A stretch of DNA of 64,000 nucleotides from Dromiciops gliroides (Eukaryota > Chordata > Mammalia > Microbiotheria > Microbiotheriidae): positions 66,033,492-66,097,491 of the forward strand of contig NC_057867.1 in NCBI RefSeq assembly GCF_019393635.1. The letters run 5' to 3'. The notes under the pieces are model-generated. The model was not told where the DNA came from and did no database searches. It saw only the letters and a list, made by a program, of their open reading frames with translations. Position numbers and translations under genes: made by a program. Shown one piece after another: positions 1-10,560 of the stretch (its first letter is position 1; every line of letters begins with the position of its first letter).

Positions 1-1014
1 ATAACTTATCTTTATTTGGCCATTTAATGTTTGTTAGCCCTAACCCTTTGTGATCTAAAATTCTCTCCATACTTTATATACACATATGATCTCATTTTAT
101 CCTTACAACAACTTTCTATCTCCACTACAGAGATGTAGGTACTTAACGTGTTTTTTAAATGAATGAATTAGTGACTTCTCTCATGGAATACTTTCCTCAG
201 ATGAGCCAGGTCCAACCCTTTCATTTCAAAGAGGAGGAAAATGAAGCCCAGAGAAGGGCTTGGTACTGGTCCAGACTGGGCCTGGAAATCACAGCATTAT
301 GCTACCTTGCCACATGTTCCAACCCAGGTTTTTCCTGATCCCAAGTCCAAAATCCAAAGAACTCATGAGATACCTACAGTAAAAAATAAGGACTCTGAAT
401 ACAGGTCACAATGAGATCATCCAAGAATCACTGGTGTCCCAGAAAAATATGATAAAAGAAAAAATTACAATATTTCAAAACATCATTTAAAAAACTGTCT
501 GGAATTTCATGAGAAGCCTCTTAGGTTTAGCACCTGGAAATGCAAATGCTGAATTCCAGAATTCTTAGGCCAAAGAAAAAAATATTTCAGCCAGTAGGGA
601 GATGTTATTTTATTGTCTATGAAGGAACTATGGTCAGAATCAGGAATTACTTAATAGGAAGGAGAAAAGAAAGTTTGGAATATGATATACCAAAAAGCAA
701 AGGGGAATGGCTGACACCCAATAATAATTTATCTTGGGAAACTGAGCATAATCTTACAAGACAAAAAAATTGATTTTTTACCAGAATCCAAACCTGCCAA
801 GCATCCTTTGAGAAAAAGGGAGTTAGGTAGAGCCTTTGAAACATAGATGAAGGAAAGTAAAGGAATTTAAGGTAAATAAGGTTGAAGTCTAGGTGAGAAT
901 GCTAAGTTTACATTCTGAAAGCATGAAAAAAACCCCACTATTGTTTCTACCTAGTCAAAAGGGAAATAAAGAAATAGAGAAAAATTCTAGGCCTGGGAAG
1001 AAATTTTCCATGAT

Positions 1015-1230
1015 AATAACAGCTGACATTTACATAGGCTTCTGTGTTATCTCACGACAAAATATAAAGTCCGTGCCATTATTATTCCCAGTTTACAGAT
1101 GAGAAAACAGACTGAGAGGTCAAGTGACTTGCCCAGAGTCAGACTGCTAGTAAGCATCCAAGGTAGGATTTGAATTCAGGTCTTGCTAACTTTAGGCCCA
1201 GTGCTCCATGCTTATTAACTAACTAGCTGC
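1015..1230 (-). repeat. MIR-type SINE, minus
   Basis: Shows the antisense MIR core in order: ATTTACATAGGC, a TTTACAGATGAGAAAAC block, GTCAAGTGACTTGCCCAGAGTCA, GGATTTGAATTCAGGTC. The flanking sequence (1-1014) is AT-rich with further weak MIR-like traces near 85-250; I see no gene in it. Confidence 0.6.
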
Positions 1231-1235
1231 CTCTT

Positions 1236-1420
1236 AGATTGGGAATTCTTAACCTTTTTTTGTGTTATGGACTTCTTTGGCAGTCTAACAGAACTTATGA
1301 TCACTTTTTCAGCATAATGTTTTAAAATACATAAAATAAAATACGTAGGAAATCAGTTATCTTAAAATAGTTATGATATTTTTAAAAAAGCAAGGTCAGA
1401 GAAAAAGAGGAGACAAGGGC
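1236..1420. repeat. hAT-like non-autonomous DNA element fragment
   Basis: The 'TTCTTAACCTTTTTTTGTGTTATGGACTTC...TTTGGCAGTCT' pattern recurs at 18,919-19,090 and, with recognisable inverted ends, at 19,646-19,842. It belongs to a dispersed family of short elements starting near TTCTTAACCT. Only one end is clear here. Confidence 0.4.
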
Positions 1421-1538
1421 AAGGAATTTAGCACTTATTGTAATTGGGATCCCACGGATTAAGATCCTTACAAAATAGAGGTGGTGGGGGCAGAGAGAAA
1501 AGCAAATCATAAAAACTAATATTTAAAAGAAACAAACC

Positions 1539-1717
1539 GGGGAGGGGGGTGGGCAGCTAGATGGTACAGTGGATAAAGCACTGGCCCTGGATGCAGGAGG
1601 ACCTGAGTTCAAATCCAGTTTCAGACACATGACACTAACTAGCTGTGTGACCCTGGGCAAGTCACTTAACCCTCATTGCCCTGCAAAATAAATAAATAAA
1701 TGAAAAGAAAAGAAAAG
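1539..1717 (+). repeat. Marsupial tRNA-derived SINE (WSINE1/SINE1_MD-like), full length
   Basis: Head GGGCAGCTAGATGG at 1551, A/B-box region GAGTTCAAATCC, tail GTGTGACCCTGGGCAAGTCACTTAACCC, then an A-rich AAAT/AAAAG tail. A 14-bp target-site duplication AAAAGAAACAAACC lies at 1525-1538 and 1718-1731. Confidence 0.9.
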
Positions 1718-2510
1718 AAAAGAAACAAACCAAACAGAAACAATAATAATGCAAAACACCCAAAGATGCAGCATCTGAACTTTAAAAAATTTATTATCTT
1801 TTAATAAAAATAAAAATATTCTATTAACATTAAGTCTAAATGTAATCTATTAAATATTCTCAATTGAACTATCAACTAAGTTTATCCTCAGCTAATAACT
1901 GTTTCTGTTATCCACGCAAAAGAAGGAGCAACTCTTCAGGTTTCTCTTCAGTTTGTAAAGCAGTCCCATACAAAGAATTTACTAAAATAAAAAAGTCAGT
2001 TCCCTTAACTCTGCTTTTTTATGTTTCTCTTCGGTCTGAATTACAGTAAAACAAAATAGTCAAATCGCAAAAAACAAATAATCTAAAAAGAGAAAATCCA
2101 TCTTTCTTTTTCATATTGTGCTTAGTAAGAAAACATTTTAACAAGCAGAGGAATAAATTAAATGATATTTCAATATGAGTTTGAGATCTGTTGCTTAAAT
2201 ATAAATAATAATACAATCCTTTTTTTAGAACTATGCCCACAAAATTCAAAGGAAATTCTTAAAAGGAAAAGGTTTTCACTGAAAGGAAAAAAAAACAAAA
2301 CCTCATGTCTGTATGACACAAATGAACAAATGTACTTCTCAGAGTTTAAATGAACAATAAAACAGCTCTCTCCGATTATTACTCATGCATATGTACCTTT
2401 CATATCACCCAGTGATTAAAGCAAAAACTGAAAAATCCAACTTCAGATGTACCCACATAGCTCAATGCTATCCCAGTGGGCAAAATCATTTTCAAAATTT
2501 TTGAAACTTT

Positions 2511-2664
2511 GTGCAGCTAGGTGGCGCAGTGGATAGAGCACCGGCCCTGGAGTCAGGAGTACCTGAGTTCAAATCCAGCCTCAGACACTTAACACTTACT
2601 AGCTGTGTGACCCTGGGCAAGTCACTTAACCCCAATTGCCTCACTAAAAAAAAAAAAAAAATTT
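2511..2664 (+). repeat. Marsupial tRNA-derived SINE, plus
   Basis: Head GCAGCTAGGTGGCGCAGTGG through CTTAACCCCAATTGCCTCAC plus a poly(A). A 13-bp direct repeat TTTTTGAAACTTT at 2498-2510 and 2665-2677 is the likely target-site duplication. Confidence 0.9.
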
Positions 2665-2989
2665 TTTTTGAAACTTTAAATCAAATCTTTTTTTCTCTTC
2701 TTTCATAAACACAGTACATTTCCTAAAGACATTTTTCCTTATCACAGTACTATAATTCTAAGATACGTAAATCATTTTACAACCCACCTCGTTTCTAAAT
2801 TAGGAAGTTTCCAACCCCCAAAAAACTATATTTTCATTTGTTTTGCAGAGATCCCAAACTGATGACTTAAAGAAAAACAATGTGTTCTTTGAATAAAAGG
2901 GACTGGGGTATTCAGGGGGAGCACCCCCTCCCTTCTGTATGTAGTTAATGTATCTTTTTAAAATTCCTGTCACGTGCTACAAAAAGATT

Positions 2990-3850
2990 TAAATCATCTC
3001 TTTATATCATGCCCTTAAAAAAATTACCTGTTCTTAAAAAGAAAACAACCAATTCAGTTTAAAAACATTACCTTGATATCTGCAAAGTCATCACTTTATT
3101 AATGAACTTGACAGTTGTTCATTTCCCCCTCTATTAGTCAAAACCTTTTTATCCAGATTCTGTTGTAAAAATCCTATTTTTAGAAAAATTCTTTACCAGC
3201 AAAACCTGTTTTGGCAAATATTTAGCAAGAACTTTAGCATCATTCATTAGCATCACATTGTCACTGTTATCAGGCATTTCCCCGCTCCCTAAAAGACGCA
3301 ATGAAAAAGAAGTCAACTTTCCAGTTTTGATTATTCATCTTTAATTTGGGAAGAGGATGGAAAGGTGAGGGCTATCAATTCAACTGTATTACTGTTGTGA
3401 AAAGAAAAAAAACCTTTTCAAAAAAAATTTACCAAGCCAGCTTAAAAGCATGTATCTTGATCTCAGCAAAGTTACCATTGTATTATGAATTTCACAGTTG
3501 TTCATTTTCCCTATTATTAGCCAGTCGAAATTTTTTTAAGATTTTAAGAGAATCTTCTCTTATCAAAATCCTATTCTGAGAAAGAGACTTTGCTAGGAAA
3601 ATGCATTTCAGCAAATATTTAGCGAAAACCTTAGTGTCATTCTTAAACTTCATGTCATTACACACCTCCCTTGACCCCCTTTAATAGACATAATGTAAAA
3701 GAAAAATGAAAAAAAAAAAAAGCTCAAGTTTCTTTCCAACTTTGTTCATGTTTAATTTGGAGGAGGATGGGAAGGGCTACCAATCCCACTGGATTACTAT
3801 TTGGAGAAGGAAAAAAAGGAGAAATTGTGTTTTCTCTTTTAATTTCATCA
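2990..3850. repeat. Diverged tandem duplication (two ~400-bp units) downstream of the ELAVL-like gene
   Basis: Unit 1 (about 3040-3420) and unit 2 (about 3421-3845) share ordered blocks: ACAGTTGTTCATTT (3110 / 3493), GGCAAATATTTAGC versus AGCAAATATTTAGC (3213 / 3610), and TTTAATTTGG followed by GAGGATGG (3341 / 3751). The units are clearly diverged, with indels. They lie 0.4-1.2 kb past the stop codon in the direction of the minus-strand gene, so they may be in its 3' UTR; this is unproven. TTTATT at 3095-3100 would be an AATAAA signal on the minus strand. It is not a known repeat family to me. Confidence 0.6.
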
Positions 3851-3981
3851 CTCAAAAAAACCACTGCATGGGTTTTGTTTTGATAGGTTCCCTCTCCCTT
3901 CCTCCCTCAAATATATGAAGAATCATCATCATAAAAGACCCACTTACAAAGAAGGTAGTACATTTTGCTAGATAGGCAACA

Positions 3982-4004
3982 CCCCCCCCCCCCCCCCCCC
4001 CCCC
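3982..4004. repeat. Poly(C) homopolymer, 23 C
   Basis: Uninterrupted C run ending in CCGGCC. Such runs can form i-motif/G-quadruplex structures and are prone to length errors in assemblies. Confidence 0.9.
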
Positions 4005-4261
4005 GGCCTCCACAGTGTCATCTAGGTATTCTATAAGTAACAGCTATGAAAGAAAAGTGCATGCATGCAAAGTGTGCTATTTGGCATTTTTCTAAGCAGT
4101 ATAAAACCCTTTTCCTGATCCACCTCTGGACAACCAACCAAGTAAGGTAAAGCTGGTTTACAAAGTTCATTGATGACAAATGGTATACTTCCTTTCTTCC
4201 TACTTCTTATGTTAGTGCACTCCTCTTGGCCATGGCACTTTGCTAGAAAAGGGTGTGCAAT

Positions 4262-6370
4262 TCAAGCTTTGTGAATTTTGCTGGTCTTAAAGGAAACCTG
4301 CAACACACGACCACCAAGGCAGTAGCCATTTAGGCTGGCAATGGCCAAAGCTGCTTCATCGTAGCTGGTCATAGTGACAAAGCCAAAACGTTTGCACTTA
4401 TTGGTGTTTGAGTCCCGGATGATCTTGACGTTGTCCACTGCTCCAAAGGGCCCAAAAAGCTGCCACAGGACACTCTCATCAGAGTCGGGGGCCAAGTTGT
4501 AGACAAAGATACACCAGCCATTGTCAGTGTGGCCCGGGAAGGTCGTTTCCATCAGGCTGGTCGTGCCATCACTGCGGGAGGGTGACAAGTGCGGGCCTCC
4601 AGAGGTTACATTCAACAAGTTGTCGAGCCCTAATCTTGAGGTCTGAGGCTGTGCTGGCCCTTGGTAGCGATGGGGTGGCTGCCACTGCATGCTCTGAGGG
4701 GGCTTTAGGGTCTGGTTATGAGCAAACTTAACCATGAGAGGCTCTGGGGTACCAAAGGGATTCTGGCCATTGAGGGCCTTGATGGCTTCCTCAGCCTCCG
4801 ATTTGGTATTAAAGCGGATAAAGCCCACACCCCGGGAGGTCCCACTGACCTTGTCTGTCAGGATTCTGGATGCTATGATGTACCCAAAGGGAGAGAAGAG
4901 CTGTTCCAGCTCCTTCCGTGTCATAGTCTTAGGCAGGCCAGCAATGTAGACGTTGGAATCTCGGATGGAGGACGAGTTGGGCCGAGCATAAGACACCTTA
5001 ATGGTTTTGGGGGGACACCTAAGCCCGTTCAGCAAGCAGATCGCCCTCTCTGCGTCCCTGGGGTCCACAAACTTGATAAAGCCATAGCCTAGGCTCTGGC
5101 CCGTCACCTTGTCCCGTACTAATTTGCAGGACTGGATCTCACCCACATTGGCGAAGAGGTTGCAGAACTCCTCTTGGGTCATGCTCTGTGGCAGGTAATT
5201 GACGATCAGATTGGTCTTGGGGTTGGAAGAAGCTGCCATGGCCTCCTCTAGAGTCCCTGAGGAGGAAGAGGTACCCGCCACCGCAACAGCAGCAGTAGCT
5301 GATGCAAGTGAGGGTTGAGAAGTAGCTGCAGCTGCTGCTTGGGACAGGCCTGAGGCCAGAGCAGAAGCCGTAGCCTGGGCATCCAGGCTGGCTCGAGCAA
5401 GGGCAGAGAAAGGAAGAGGAGACCAGGCAAAGCTAGGAGCCGGAATAGGAAACCGGACAGAGGCAGGAGCCGGGGTCTGGCCAAGGACTGGAGCCACAGC
5501 AATGCCAAAGGCTGGGCCAGGGACAGGAGCAGGAGCTGGAACAGGTGCTGGAGCAGGGACGGGAGCTGAAGCTGGAACTGGAACTGGAGCCGGAACTGGA
5601 ACTGGAGCCGGGACAGGAGCCGGCATAGGAACAGGAACCGGAGCCAGAGGAGGTGCCAGAGCCGGGACCCCAGAGCCAAGGCTCAGATTAACAGGCAGGG
5701 CAGGGGCCAGGGCTGGAGTCTGGGTTGAGGCATGGGTCAGACTAGCCTGAACATGGGCCGTATGAATAGCCAGGGCATGGGCTGGGGCTGAAGCCTGGGT
5801 CGAGGCATGGGTCAAATTGGTAGCCAGGGCTGGAGTTGGAAGGGAAGCCTGGGTAGAAGCATGGTTCAAAGTAGCAGCTAGGACAGGGGAAGGGGCCAGG
5901 CCCACCTGGGGCAGGGGCAGGTACAGGGGTGGGGTCTGGGTTTGGGCCTGTACGTGGGCCCCCGCAGCGACAGAGAAGGCGCTCAGACCATTACCCGAGG
6001 GCCCACTGCTCGGGTGCCCAAAGCTGTTGCTTGCATGCCCTACCCCGATGCTCAGGTGCCCAACGCTACTGCTCAGGTGCCCAACGCCGCCGCTCGAGTG
6101 CCCAACGCCGCCGCTCGGGTGCCCTACGCTGCTGCTCGCGAGCTCGTTGCTCACTACGCTGTTGCTTGCGTGCCCTACCCCGTTACTTGTGTGTCCGTTG
6201 GTGGTGGGTCCGTTGCTGTAGGGGGGCCAGTTGGTGGTGAATTCTGAGCCATTGGAAGTGTGCCCATTACTGGAGGATTCGGTGCTGTTGCTGTCATCCT
6301 GGTCTTCGTAGGATGTACCGGGGCCGAAGGTCACCTCAGACTGGGTGCTCGGCAGGTTTTTCTGAAGCAT
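4262..6370 (-). CDS. Intronless ELAVL/Hu-type RNA-binding protein (retrogene) with novel N-terminal extension
   Basis: Uninterrupted 702-codon frame with ATG at 6370 and TGA at 4264-4262. An in-frame TAG at 6394-6392, eight codons upstream, fixes this ATG as the first possible start unless there is a 5' intron. Residues 386-463 are RRM1 (RNP2 LIVNYL, RNP1 LGYGFIKF), 473-551 RRM2 ([14 protein letters not shown]), 552-618 the hinge and 619-697 RRM3 ([14 protein letters not shown]). Order, spacing and linkers match the neuronal Hu proteins ELAVL2/3/4, which bind AU/U-rich mRNA elements and control stability, splicing and translation. Family members have introns between and within the RRMs; this copy has none, so it is a retrocopy. 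Residues 1-377 are not normal Hu sequence (family N-termini are about 20-45 residues) and are Ser/Gly/His-, then Ala/Pro-rich. [13 protein letters not shown] at 52-64 resembles the start of ELAVL2/4. An internal Met at 378 could give a Hu-sized product. No frame break is seen. Expression and function are unproven; ELAVL2, 3 or 4 parentage is not settled. Confidence 0.85.
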   Translation of the reverse strand: MLQKNLPSTQSEVTFGPGTSYEDQDDSNSTESSSNGHTSNGSEFTTNWPPYSNGPTTNGHTSNGVGHASNSVVSNELASSSVGHPSGGVGHSSGGVGHLSSSVGHLSIGVGHASNSFGHPSSGPSGNGLSAFSVAAGAHVQAQTQTPPLYLPLPQVGLAPSPVLAATLNHASTQASLPTPALATNLTHASTQASAPAHALAIHTAHVQASLTHASTQTPALAPALPVNLSLGSGVPALAPPLAPVPVPMPAPVPAPVPVPAPVPVPASAPVPAPAPVPAPAPVPGPAFGIAVAPVLGQTPAPASVRFPIPAPSFAWSPLPFSALARASLDAQATASALASGLSQAAAAATSQPSLASATAAVAVAGTSSSSGTLEEAMAASSNPKTNLIVNYLPQSMTQEEFCNLFANVGEIQSCKLVRDKVTGQSLGYGFIKFVDPRDAERAICLLNGLRCPPKTIKVSYARPNSSSIRDSNVYIAGLPKTMTRKELEQLFSPFGYIIASRILTDKVSGTSRGVGFIRFNTKSEAEEAIKALNGQNPFGTPEPLMVKFAHNQTLKPPQSMQWQPPHRYQGPAQPQTSRLGLDNLLNVTSGGPHLSPSRSDGTTSLMETTFPGHTDNGWCIFVYNLAPDSDESVLWQLFGPFGAVDNVKIIRDSNTNKCKRFGFVTMTSYDEAALAIASLNGYCLGGRVLQVSFKTSKIHKA

Positions 6371-6391
6371 TTTCTCTGGAACTGGCTGGAT

Positions 6392-6760
6392 CTACGGCAC
6401 CCAGGCTAGACAAAGTTGAAAGCTGGACTGGTGGATGGTGCGGGCGGGCCGGTGGAAGGCGCTGGAAACCGCTGAAGTAGCGCGGGCCCAAGTCCAGGGA
6501 GCCTGGAGCACGTGCACGGAAGAGGCGGCCGGTGTGGCCGGCTCCCTGAGAGGTGCGCAGGGGAATGGACTTGGGCGGGGGCTCTGGAACTTAAGTAGCC
6601 GAAGGGCGGGGCGGGGCCAGGCAGCCTCGCGAGAATAGGGAACAAAGGCGCCCTCTGTTCGCGAGCTTGGCAACGGCCCGCTGCCACAGCAACCACAACC
6701 ACAGCAACCGCAGGCCCAGGCCGGCAGGTAGGCCAGAGCCTTTGGTGGTGCCACTGGGGG
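6392..6760 (-). promoter_or_regulatory. GC-rich, CpG-rich probable promoter/5' UTR of the ELAVL-like retrogene
   Basis: Directly upstream of the minus-strand ATG, the sequence changes from AT-rich surroundings to GC-rich DNA with many CpGs. It holds an Sp1/KLF-type GC box (GGGCGGGGCGGGGCC near 6605-6619) and a CTCGCGAGAA element near 6627-6636 that is close to the palindromic TCTCGCGAGA motif of housekeeping and germline promoters. A second TTCGCGAG lies about 25 bp further on. No TATA box is evident. A retrocopy would not bring its parent's promoter unless transcription began upstream, so this is either a captured local CpG island or one gained later. Transcription start not known. Confidence 0.55.
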
Positions 6761-7295
6761 GGTGGGGGTGGGGGGAAGGGAGAGGGGTCGTCTTGGGGAA
6801 GGGGCAGGGCGGTGGAACCTTTTAGGAGGGAAAATTTTTTTTCACCTTAGCCATACCCCGGACATCCTGGGCACCAAACTCCCAGAACTAAGGCAACTGC
6901 TAGAGAAATTGGAGGGAACTTGTTCTCCCTCAACACTTAGACTAACCGAAGGGGTGACCAAGCAATTGTGCATGCAATTACCAAAAGCTAGACACTGCAC
7001 AAAGTGCCATTTGCAAAAGCAGGTGGTGAGCTGGCAGGTCACAAGTGAACGCCAAAAGGAAAAAAGAAACATGGACGCATCTTTAAAACAAAGAAGTATC
7101 TTTTATTGTTCTGATTATTGTTGTCACTTCCCAATAACTACCTTCCACAGAACCCTCTTTCATACCAAATAAGTACAGTTAAGCAAAACAAATCGATTTC
7201 TTGGCCATATACCCACGGCTCATCCTATGCCTGTAGCCTCCCAGCGGAGGTGAAGGAGGTGTGCTTTGCGGCCACTCCTATTGCCCCCTCCCCAA
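6761..7295. other. Gene-free spacer between CpG-rich promoter and L1
   Basis: GC-rich and G-rich at its start, then ordinary sequence. There are small open frames but no recognisable protein, repeat or RNA gene. Confidence 0.4.
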
Positions 7296-8245
7296 AAGTA
7301 TTTTTTTTCCCCAATTACATGTAAAGATAGTTTTCAACATTCATTTCTGTAAGATTTCAAGTTACACATTTTTCCCCCTCTCCAGGACAGCAAGCAGTTT
7401 GATATAGGTTATACATTACAATCGTGTTAAACATATTTCCACATTAGTCATGTTGTGAGAGAAAAATCGGAACAAAAGGAAAAAACCACGAGAAAGGAAA
7501 AAACAAAAAAAAAAAACCAAGTGAAAATAGTATGCTTTGATCTGCATTCAGACTCCATAGTTCTTTCTCTGGAGGTGGACTGCATTTTCCATCACAAGCT
7601 CTTTTCATGGCCTTTTCTTGAGGTCACAATTGGTCCCTGTGGTGACTAGACTTCCCTCATCTTTCACTGTTGTTTTCCATTCTCTTCTGCTAGGAACTAT
7701 GTAAATTGTTCTGGGTTTGCTTATTTTACAGATTATTTATTTATCAGATTATTTATTATTTACCCAGTTCCCGTGTCCCTTAATTCTTTATAGTTCTTGT
7801 TTGTTATGGTGCTATAATATTCCATTACATTCACAAACCACAGTTGGTTCAACTATTGTCCAATCAAAGGGCACTTATTTTATTTTCAGGTCTCCTCCCA
7901 CAAAAATGCAGGTATAAACATATATGTATATGTGACCTTTCCCTCCCTGATAGCCTTGAAGTATATGCCTAGTAATGGTATTACTAGATTAAAGAGTATA
8001 CATTGTTTACGGACTCATAAAATATCATTTCAAATGGATTTCCAGCACAGTTGGACCAGTTTCCCAGCTCCACTCTCAATGCATTAGTGTCTCTTTCTTC
8101 CCAAAGCCCTGTTGCCATTTACCATTTCATCTTTTGTTGTCTTCTTCAATCTGATATGTGTGCTATGAAACCTCAGTAGTTTTAGATTCCATTTGTCTCG
8201 TTATTAATGATTAGGAGCATCTGTTCATATCCTTTGACTGTTTAT
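7296..8245 (-). mobile_element. L1 (marsupial LINE-1) 3' end, minus strand, 5'-truncated
   Basis: Reads as the reverse complement of a marsupial L1 3' region: CCCAATTACATGTAAAGATAG at the poly(A) side, TATACATTACAATCGTGTTAAACATATTTC, the 'ATTCAGACTCCATAGTTC' block, and at the far end sequence like the L1 'ATTAATGATTAGGAGCATCTGTTCATATCC' segment. Moderately diverged. The same 3' end occurs at 34,668-35,169 and, in plus orientation, at 39,210-40,060. Confidence 0.75.
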
Positions 8246-8629
8246 CGAAGAATGATCTTATTCTTATAGGCCATGGATTTAAAAGTGAATTCTATCAAAG
8301 CAAATAACTTAAGTGCTATATAAACTGCTTGCAAAAAGAGAGGGGAAAAGGTACCTTTCAAAAACTCTGCAAAATAAAAATAATGGTCCCAATAACAAAA
8401 CCAGTGGGAGATTAAACAGAAAATAAACTCTAGATCTTGATCATGAATGACAAGTGGCACCGACATTTTAACTGAAAAATCATCAACGTCACATTGTCTA
8501 GTTAGGGGCAGAGCTGTAATGTGAAATCAGTCGATCAGTAAACATTTATTAAGTGCCTACTATGTGTCATGCATTGTACTAAAGCTAGGGATAAAAAAAG
8601 GCAAAAAAAACCAGTCCCTACTTTTTTTT

Positions 8630-8773
8630 TTTTTAATAATGTGGGGCAGTGAGGGTTAAGTGACTTGCTCAGGGTCACACAGCTAATGTCAAGTGTCTGA
8701 GTCCTGATGTGAATTCAGGTGCTCCTAAATCCAGGGCTGGTGCTTTGTCCACTGTGGCACCTAGTTGCCCCAA
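8630..8773 (-). repeat. Marsupial tRNA-derived SINE, minus, inside L2
   Basis: Poly(T) then GGGGCAGTGAGGGTTAAGTGACTTG ... CACCTAGTTGCCCC. It interrupts antisense L2 sequence, so it is younger than that L2. Confidence 0.85.
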
Positions 8774-9154
8774 CACTCCTTAAGAGTACTTAAGGAGCTC
8801 ACAGTCTTAATGGGGAAGAAAACACCATTCTGCACAAACAAAATATATACAGGATAAATTGGAGATAATCAACAGAGTGAAGGTAATGCATTAAGTGGGA
8901 TCAGGAAAGGAGTCTTGTGATTTTAGGTGGAATTTGACAGAAGCCAGGGAATCCAGGAGGTAGAAATCAGGAGAAAGAATTCTAGGCATTGGGGATAGTG
9001 AGTACAAATGGATGGCAATGGGAGATGAGAATGCTGTATTCAAAGAATGGAGAGGAGGCCAGTGTCACTGGGTCACAGAGTATGTTGAGAGAGTAAGGTA
9101 GAAGATTGAAATTGTGGAGGTAGGCCATGTTATAAAAGGCTTTGAACGCCAGAG

Positions 9155-9157
<3 letters not shown>

Positions 9158-9198
<41 letters not shown>
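9158..9198. repeat. (AT)n microsatellite
   Basis: About 20 AT units at the poly(T) side of the following minus-strand SINE; probably grew from its tail. Confidence 0.95.
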
Positions 9199-9200
<2 letters not shown>

Positions 9201-9202
9201 TT

Positions 9203-9350
9203 AGGGTTTTTTTAGTGAGGCAATTGGGGTTAAGTGACTTGCCCAGGGTCACACAGCCAGTAAGTGTTAAGTGTCTGAGGCCGGATTTGAACTCAGGTAC
9301 TCCTGACTCCAGGGCCAGTGCTCTGTCCACTGTGCCACCTAGCTGCCCCG
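9203..9350 (-). repeat. Marsupial tRNA-derived SINE, minus
   Basis: TTAGTGAGGCAATTGGGGTTAAGTGACTTGCCCAGGG through GTGCCACCTAGCTGCCCC; close to consensus. Flanked on both sides by the same antisense L2. Confidence 0.9.
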
Positions 9351-10029
9351 AGAAGTTTATATTTGATCCTGGAGGTAATAGGGAGCCACAGGAGTTTATT
9401 CAGTAGTGGGATGACATGGTCAGATCTGCTCATTAGGAAGATTAATTTGACAGCTAAGTGGAGCATGGACTGGAGTGGGGAGATATGTGTGGCAGAGACA
9501 TTCATAGCAGAGAGCCCAACTAGCAGGTTATTATAATATGTCAGTCATGCAGTGATGAGGGCCTGCACTAGACTGGTGGCAGTTTCAGGGCAGAGAAGGG
9601 GGAATCTAGGAGAGATGTGTTATTAAAGTAAAATTGCCAGGACTTGGCAACAGATTGGATATGGGGGCGGGGAGAGAGAGTCAAGGAAGGATGACACCTA
9701 GGCTGTGAGCCTGGGTGATTAGCAGGATCGTGGTACCCATGACAGTAAAAGAAGTTTGGGAAAGGGGGAAGGAGAAATAAGGTAAAATGGTTGGGGGGGG
9801 GATAATGAGTTCAGTTTTGGACATGTCTACTTTAAGGTGTCTAAGGGACATCTAGCTCAAGTTGTCTAATGAGAAATGCTCTTTTTTAGTGTCTACCTGA
9901 GTTGGAGATGCTGAACTGGGCTGGATAAATAGATCTGAGAACTATATGCAGAGAAATAATGGAATCCTTGGGAGCGGATGAGATCACCACATACTGTGAT
10001 CGAAGCCCTTTGTGAGACCCTAGAGAGTC

Positions 10030-10560
10030 AACAGAAAAGTTTAAGTCAGCCACTGCCCTCGTAGAGCTTGCAGTCTAGTTGAGGAGATGTTCAGCATCTA
10101 GGACAGCAGTAGGTGTTTGCTAAATCTGGGTGGAAAAAGGAATCAATGTAATCCGATGCTGCCTGTGTGGTATGGACTACAAATACTGTTGGAATTCAGA
10201 GAAGGAAAGATCAGTGGGATCTGGAGGAGGTGGGTATGATTTAAGCTGGGCCCAAGTAGGATTGAGACAAACATATAGGAAGAAGAAGAGCATTCCAGGA
10301 CAGAAAAACAGTGCTTCTTGGTTTCTAGTATTATACGTAGCAGTGATATGTGTGTGTGTGGGGGGGGTGTAGAGGCAGATGGGGTGATACTTCTATTTGA
10401 CTTCTGTGATTGCTATTCAAGTTCATTCAACCCTTATTAAACTCTCACTACGTGCCAGACAACTGTGCTGAGGCTACAAAGATGAACAATGATAGAGCTC
10501 TTAGCCTTAAGAACTTTACAGTCTATTGGGAGTATGGTGTAGGAATGGGGAATGGGGTAT
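10030..10560 (-). mobile_element. Further antisense L2 fragments
   Basis: Two weak L2 3'-end traces: 10,040-10,330 (CTCGTAGAGCTTGCAGTCTAGTTG; GAAGAGCATTCCAGGACAG) and 10,418-10,540 (TTCATTCAACCCTTATTAAACTC; CTTTACAGTCTATTGGGAG). Diverged; boundaries approximate. Confidence 0.45.

Larger units (their letters stand above)
8530..10000 (-). mobile_element. L2 LINE, antisense, interrupted by two SINEs
   Basis: Begins with the reverse of the L2 3' end (AAACATTTATTAAGTGCCTACTATGTG), then the 'CTCACAGTCTTAATGGGGAAG' block, and runs through the antisense reverse-transcriptase region (TTTGATCCTGGAGGTAATAGGGAGCC; GATAATGAGTTCAGTTTTGGACATGTC; GGATGAGATCACC). SINEs at 8630-8773 and 9203-9350 split it. 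Old and not coding. Confidence 0.75.

Noticed and set aside
5248-6247. Several 80-143 codon open frames on both strands overlapping the ELAVL-like gene
   Set aside because: They arise from the GC-rich hexamer repeats encoding the Pro/Ala/Val tract of the real frame and resemble no protein.
8530-10000. Possible long non-coding or coding gene because of sustained similarity to 28.3-30.4 kb
   Set aside because: The similarity is explained by both being antisense L2 copies.
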